This document shows, piece after piece, positions 62,434 to 64,000 of a stretch of DNA of 64,000 nt (position 1 is its first letter; each line of letters opens with the position of its first letter). The stretch comes from Saprospiraceae bacterium (GTDB lineage Bacteria; Bacteroidota; Bacteroidia; Chitinophagales; Saprospiraceae), in contig JADKBO010000004.1 in assembly GCA_016715105.1 (NCBI GenBank), positions 124,001 through 188,000 on the forward strand. Direction: 5' to 3'. The translations under genes and the position numbers were made by a program. A model generated the notes under the pieces. That model did not search any database and was not told the DNA's origin. It saw only the letters and a program-made list of their open reading frames with translations.

Positions 62434-63831
62434 TTAATCTATTCCAAAAAGTTTAACTAAGGAGTAAATCAAAGCTGCAACCACTGCACTTACGGGGATA
62501 GTGAGTATCCAAGCCCAAAGTAAATTTACGGTAATTCCCCATCTCACAGCACTCAATCTTTTGATGGCACCAACTCCTATTATAGAGCCAGTTATAGTGT
62601 GTGTTGTACTCACGGGAATTCCCATTTGCTCGGTCATGAACAAAGTGTAAGCACCTGAAGTCTCTGCACAAACGCCTTCTAGCGCGGTAACTTTGGTGAT
62701 CTTGGTACCCATTGTTTTCACAATTTTCCAACCACCACTCATTGTTCCAATACCAATGGCAGTATAACAAGCTATCGGAACCCAAGCAAGCTCTTTCAAA
62801 GCAACACCAACATCTGGATACTTATCAGGTTGAGCGGCTACATAAGCAGCAGCAATAATACCCATTACTTTCTGAGCATCATTTCCTCCGTGTCCAATAC
62901 TAAATGCAGCAGAAGAAAGGAGCTGCAATTTTTTAAACATTTTGGAAATCTTATAGGCATTGGGAGTAGCAATTTTTTCAGAATAAATGTATGCCATCAG
63001 GAATATCAAAATGATGACTAAAATTCCGTAAATAATGATGGAGTTATCAGCTTTAGATATAGCACTACTGAGTTTTTCTTCATTGACACTTGGATCTATG
63101 TCCTGTTTGATCATTGAAACCATTTTTGCTGCTCCAAGTTGGTCATAGGATTTGATGAGCGGTGTAATTTTATCGCCCATTGAAGCTAATTCATCATAAG
63201 TTGGATCTGTCTTAGGCAATTTATCCAATTTATAATATTTTTTGACTGCCTCCTTCATTTTGTTTTGTTCGAAATAATCAAACAGGTGAAAAGTCAAGAA
63301 GGCCATGACTAGTATGATTCCGATCTTGAGCCAAAAGCGTTGTATCATGGTTACAGCGGTAATAAACATAGATATGAGCATACCGATAATGGGCGCAAGA
63401 AAAATAAACATAACTATTTGCGTAATTTTCTTTACCTCGATTACATCAAAGACGGAGTTAAATCCTTTTCCCAGAGCTGCGTGAGTTAAAGCTGCTCCTG
63501 CAAAACCTCCGATTAACGTATGTGATGAAGAGGATGGAATCCCAAACCACCAAGTAAGCAAATTCCAAAAAATAGCGGCAAGTAAACCAGCAAGTATGAC
63601 GCCCAAGGTAATATAGTCTGAGTAAACTGTTTTACCTATGGTATTTGCTACCGCATGATCACTGAATATAAAATATGCTACAAAGTTGAAAAAAGCTGCC
63701 CAAATGACTGCTTGAAAAGGAGTAAGTACTTTGGTAGAAACTATTGTAGCAATAGAGTTTGCTGCATCATGAAAACCATTGATATAGTCAAATATTAACG
63801 CCAGAATAATGATAATGACAAGTAAACTCAT
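62434..63831 (-). CDS. pit: Inorganic phosphate transporter, PiT family
   Basis: 465 residues, about 10 membrane spans. The two PiT signatures are present: DYINGFHDAANSIATIVSTK (near 15-34) and, in the C-terminal half, SIGHGGNDAQKVMGI. A central soluble loop of about 60 residues (about 195-265, Lys/Asp-rich) separates the halves. Proton- or sodium-coupled phosphate uptake. Preceded by a DUF47 gene, as is usual. Confidence 0.93.
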   Translation of the reverse strand: MSLLVIIIILALIFDYINGFHDAANSIATIVSTKVLTPFQAVIWAAFFNFVAYFIFSDHAVANTIGKTVYSDYITLGVILAGLLAAIFWNLLTWWFGIPSSSSHTLIGGFAGAALTHAALGKGFNSVFDVIEVKKITQIVMFIFLAPIIGMLISMFITAVTMIQRFWLKIGIILVMAFLTFHLFDYFEQNKMKEAVKKYYKLDKLPKTDPTYDELASMGDKITPLIKSYDQLGAAKMVSMIKQDIDPSVNEEKLSSAISKADNSIIIYGILVIILIFLMAYIYSEKIATPNAYKISKMFKKLQLLSSAAFSIGHGGNDAQKVMGIIAAAYVAAQPDKYPDVGVALKELAWVPIACYTAIGIGTMSGGWKIVKTMGTKITKVTALEGVCAETSGAYTLFMTEQMGIPVSTTHTITGSIIGVGAIKRLSAVRWGITVNLLWAWILTIPVSAVVAALIYSLVKLFGID

Positions 63832-63878
63832 GATGTTGGTGCTCGATTAGAAAAGGTGATGAAAACAAAGAAAATTTA

Positions 63879-64000
63879 TCATGCGTATTTTACAATGATA
63901 CTTTCCACGACATTGGCAGCATCTTCGCATTTATCCGTCACACTTTCCAACTTGGAATATATTTCTCTAAGTTTTAAAAACTCCTTGGCATCTACCTCAG
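63879..64000 (-). CDS. DUF47 phosphate-transport regulator (PhoU-like), C-terminus only
   Basis: The last 40 residues before TGA 63881-63879 read LREIYSKLESVTDKCEDAA and end IIVKYA, the DUF47 C-terminal helix. The rest lies outside the window. 47 bases upstream of pit; the pair acts in phosphate uptake. Confidence 0.85.
   Translation of the reverse strand, partial: EVDAKEFLKLREIYSKLESVTDKCEDAANVVESIIVKYA

Overview
The window is a stretch of chromosome from a member of the Bacteroidota, most likely near Saprospiraceae/Saprospiria (phylum confident, family tentative). Evidence: AT-rich coding DNA; promoters of the TTG/TTTG - N17-23 - TAnnTTTG type and no clear Shine-Dalgarno sequences; a GLPGLI-family protein next to a carboxypeptidase-regulatory-like/TonB-type outer-membrane protein; DUF4293, DUF1835, DUF5106/TlpA-like, YtxJ and OstA-like proteins; the ~390-residue Bacteroidota form of PurM; and many N-terminal lipoboxes. 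Apart from one tRNA-Lys there are no RNA genes, and I see no insertion sequence, prophage or CRISPR array. Nearly all of it is core chromosome.

Layout. 1-4287 (minus): nucleoid-associated protein (cut by the window edge), NAD-dependent epimerase, c-type cytochrome lipoprotein, a frameshifted glycosyltransferase and a WD40 protein. 4567-10783 (plus): Sfp-type phosphopantetheinyl transferase, a lipoprotein, HldD, ornithine aminotransferase, PurM and a di-haem cytochrome-c peroxidase. 10793-17400 (minus): DnaQ-like exonuclease with a cNMP/CBS/DUF294 protein, DUF1304 protein, RNase Z with a STAS protein, and an OmpR-type response regulator with its kinase. The divergent spacer holds three phased ATTAACCT boxes, and beyond it lie the GLPGLI and outer-membrane genes. 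21661-28551 (plus): ClpC, IF-3, OmpA with TSP3 repeats, a HAD phosphatase, GmhB and QueE. 28561-47683 (mostly minus): DUF4293, topA-ostA, a MazG/PRA-PH-like hydrolase, a frameshifted VWA protein, tRNA-Lys, a thioredoxin-like lipid/redox protein, pyrB, a frameshifted pyrR and a GH63-like glucosidase; an FAD oxidoreductase, an ABC exporter and a small outer-membrane protein are on the plus strand. 48035-62426: malate dehydrogenase, peroxiredoxin-like protein, xth-DUF1835, amidase, panB-mltG-lipoprotein, YdeI-like protein, YtxJ, Mpl, and a compact operon of esterase, ATP-grasp ligase, class I glutamine amidotransferase and a second ATP-grasp protein of apparently permuted order. The right edge holds a PiT phosphate transporter preceded by a DUF47 regulator.

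The genes cover envelope building (HldD, GmhB, OstA, Mpl, MltG, amidase, OmpA), nucleotide and cofactor synthesis (PurM, PyrB/PyrR, QueE, PanB), and redox defence (cytochrome peroxidase, peroxiredoxin, YtxJ, which implies bacillithiol). The least explained parts are the 58653-62426 ATP-grasp/amidotransferase operon, 7-nt tandem repeats at three separate loci, other tandem repeats at 21.2 and 38.6 kb, and the three phased boxes between the two-component system and its presumed target.

Three otherwise intact conserved genes (glycosyltransferase, VWA protein, pyrR) each carry one single-base frameshift, two of them in short A/T runs. Residual sequencing error is the simplest explanation, but reads would be needed to prove it.
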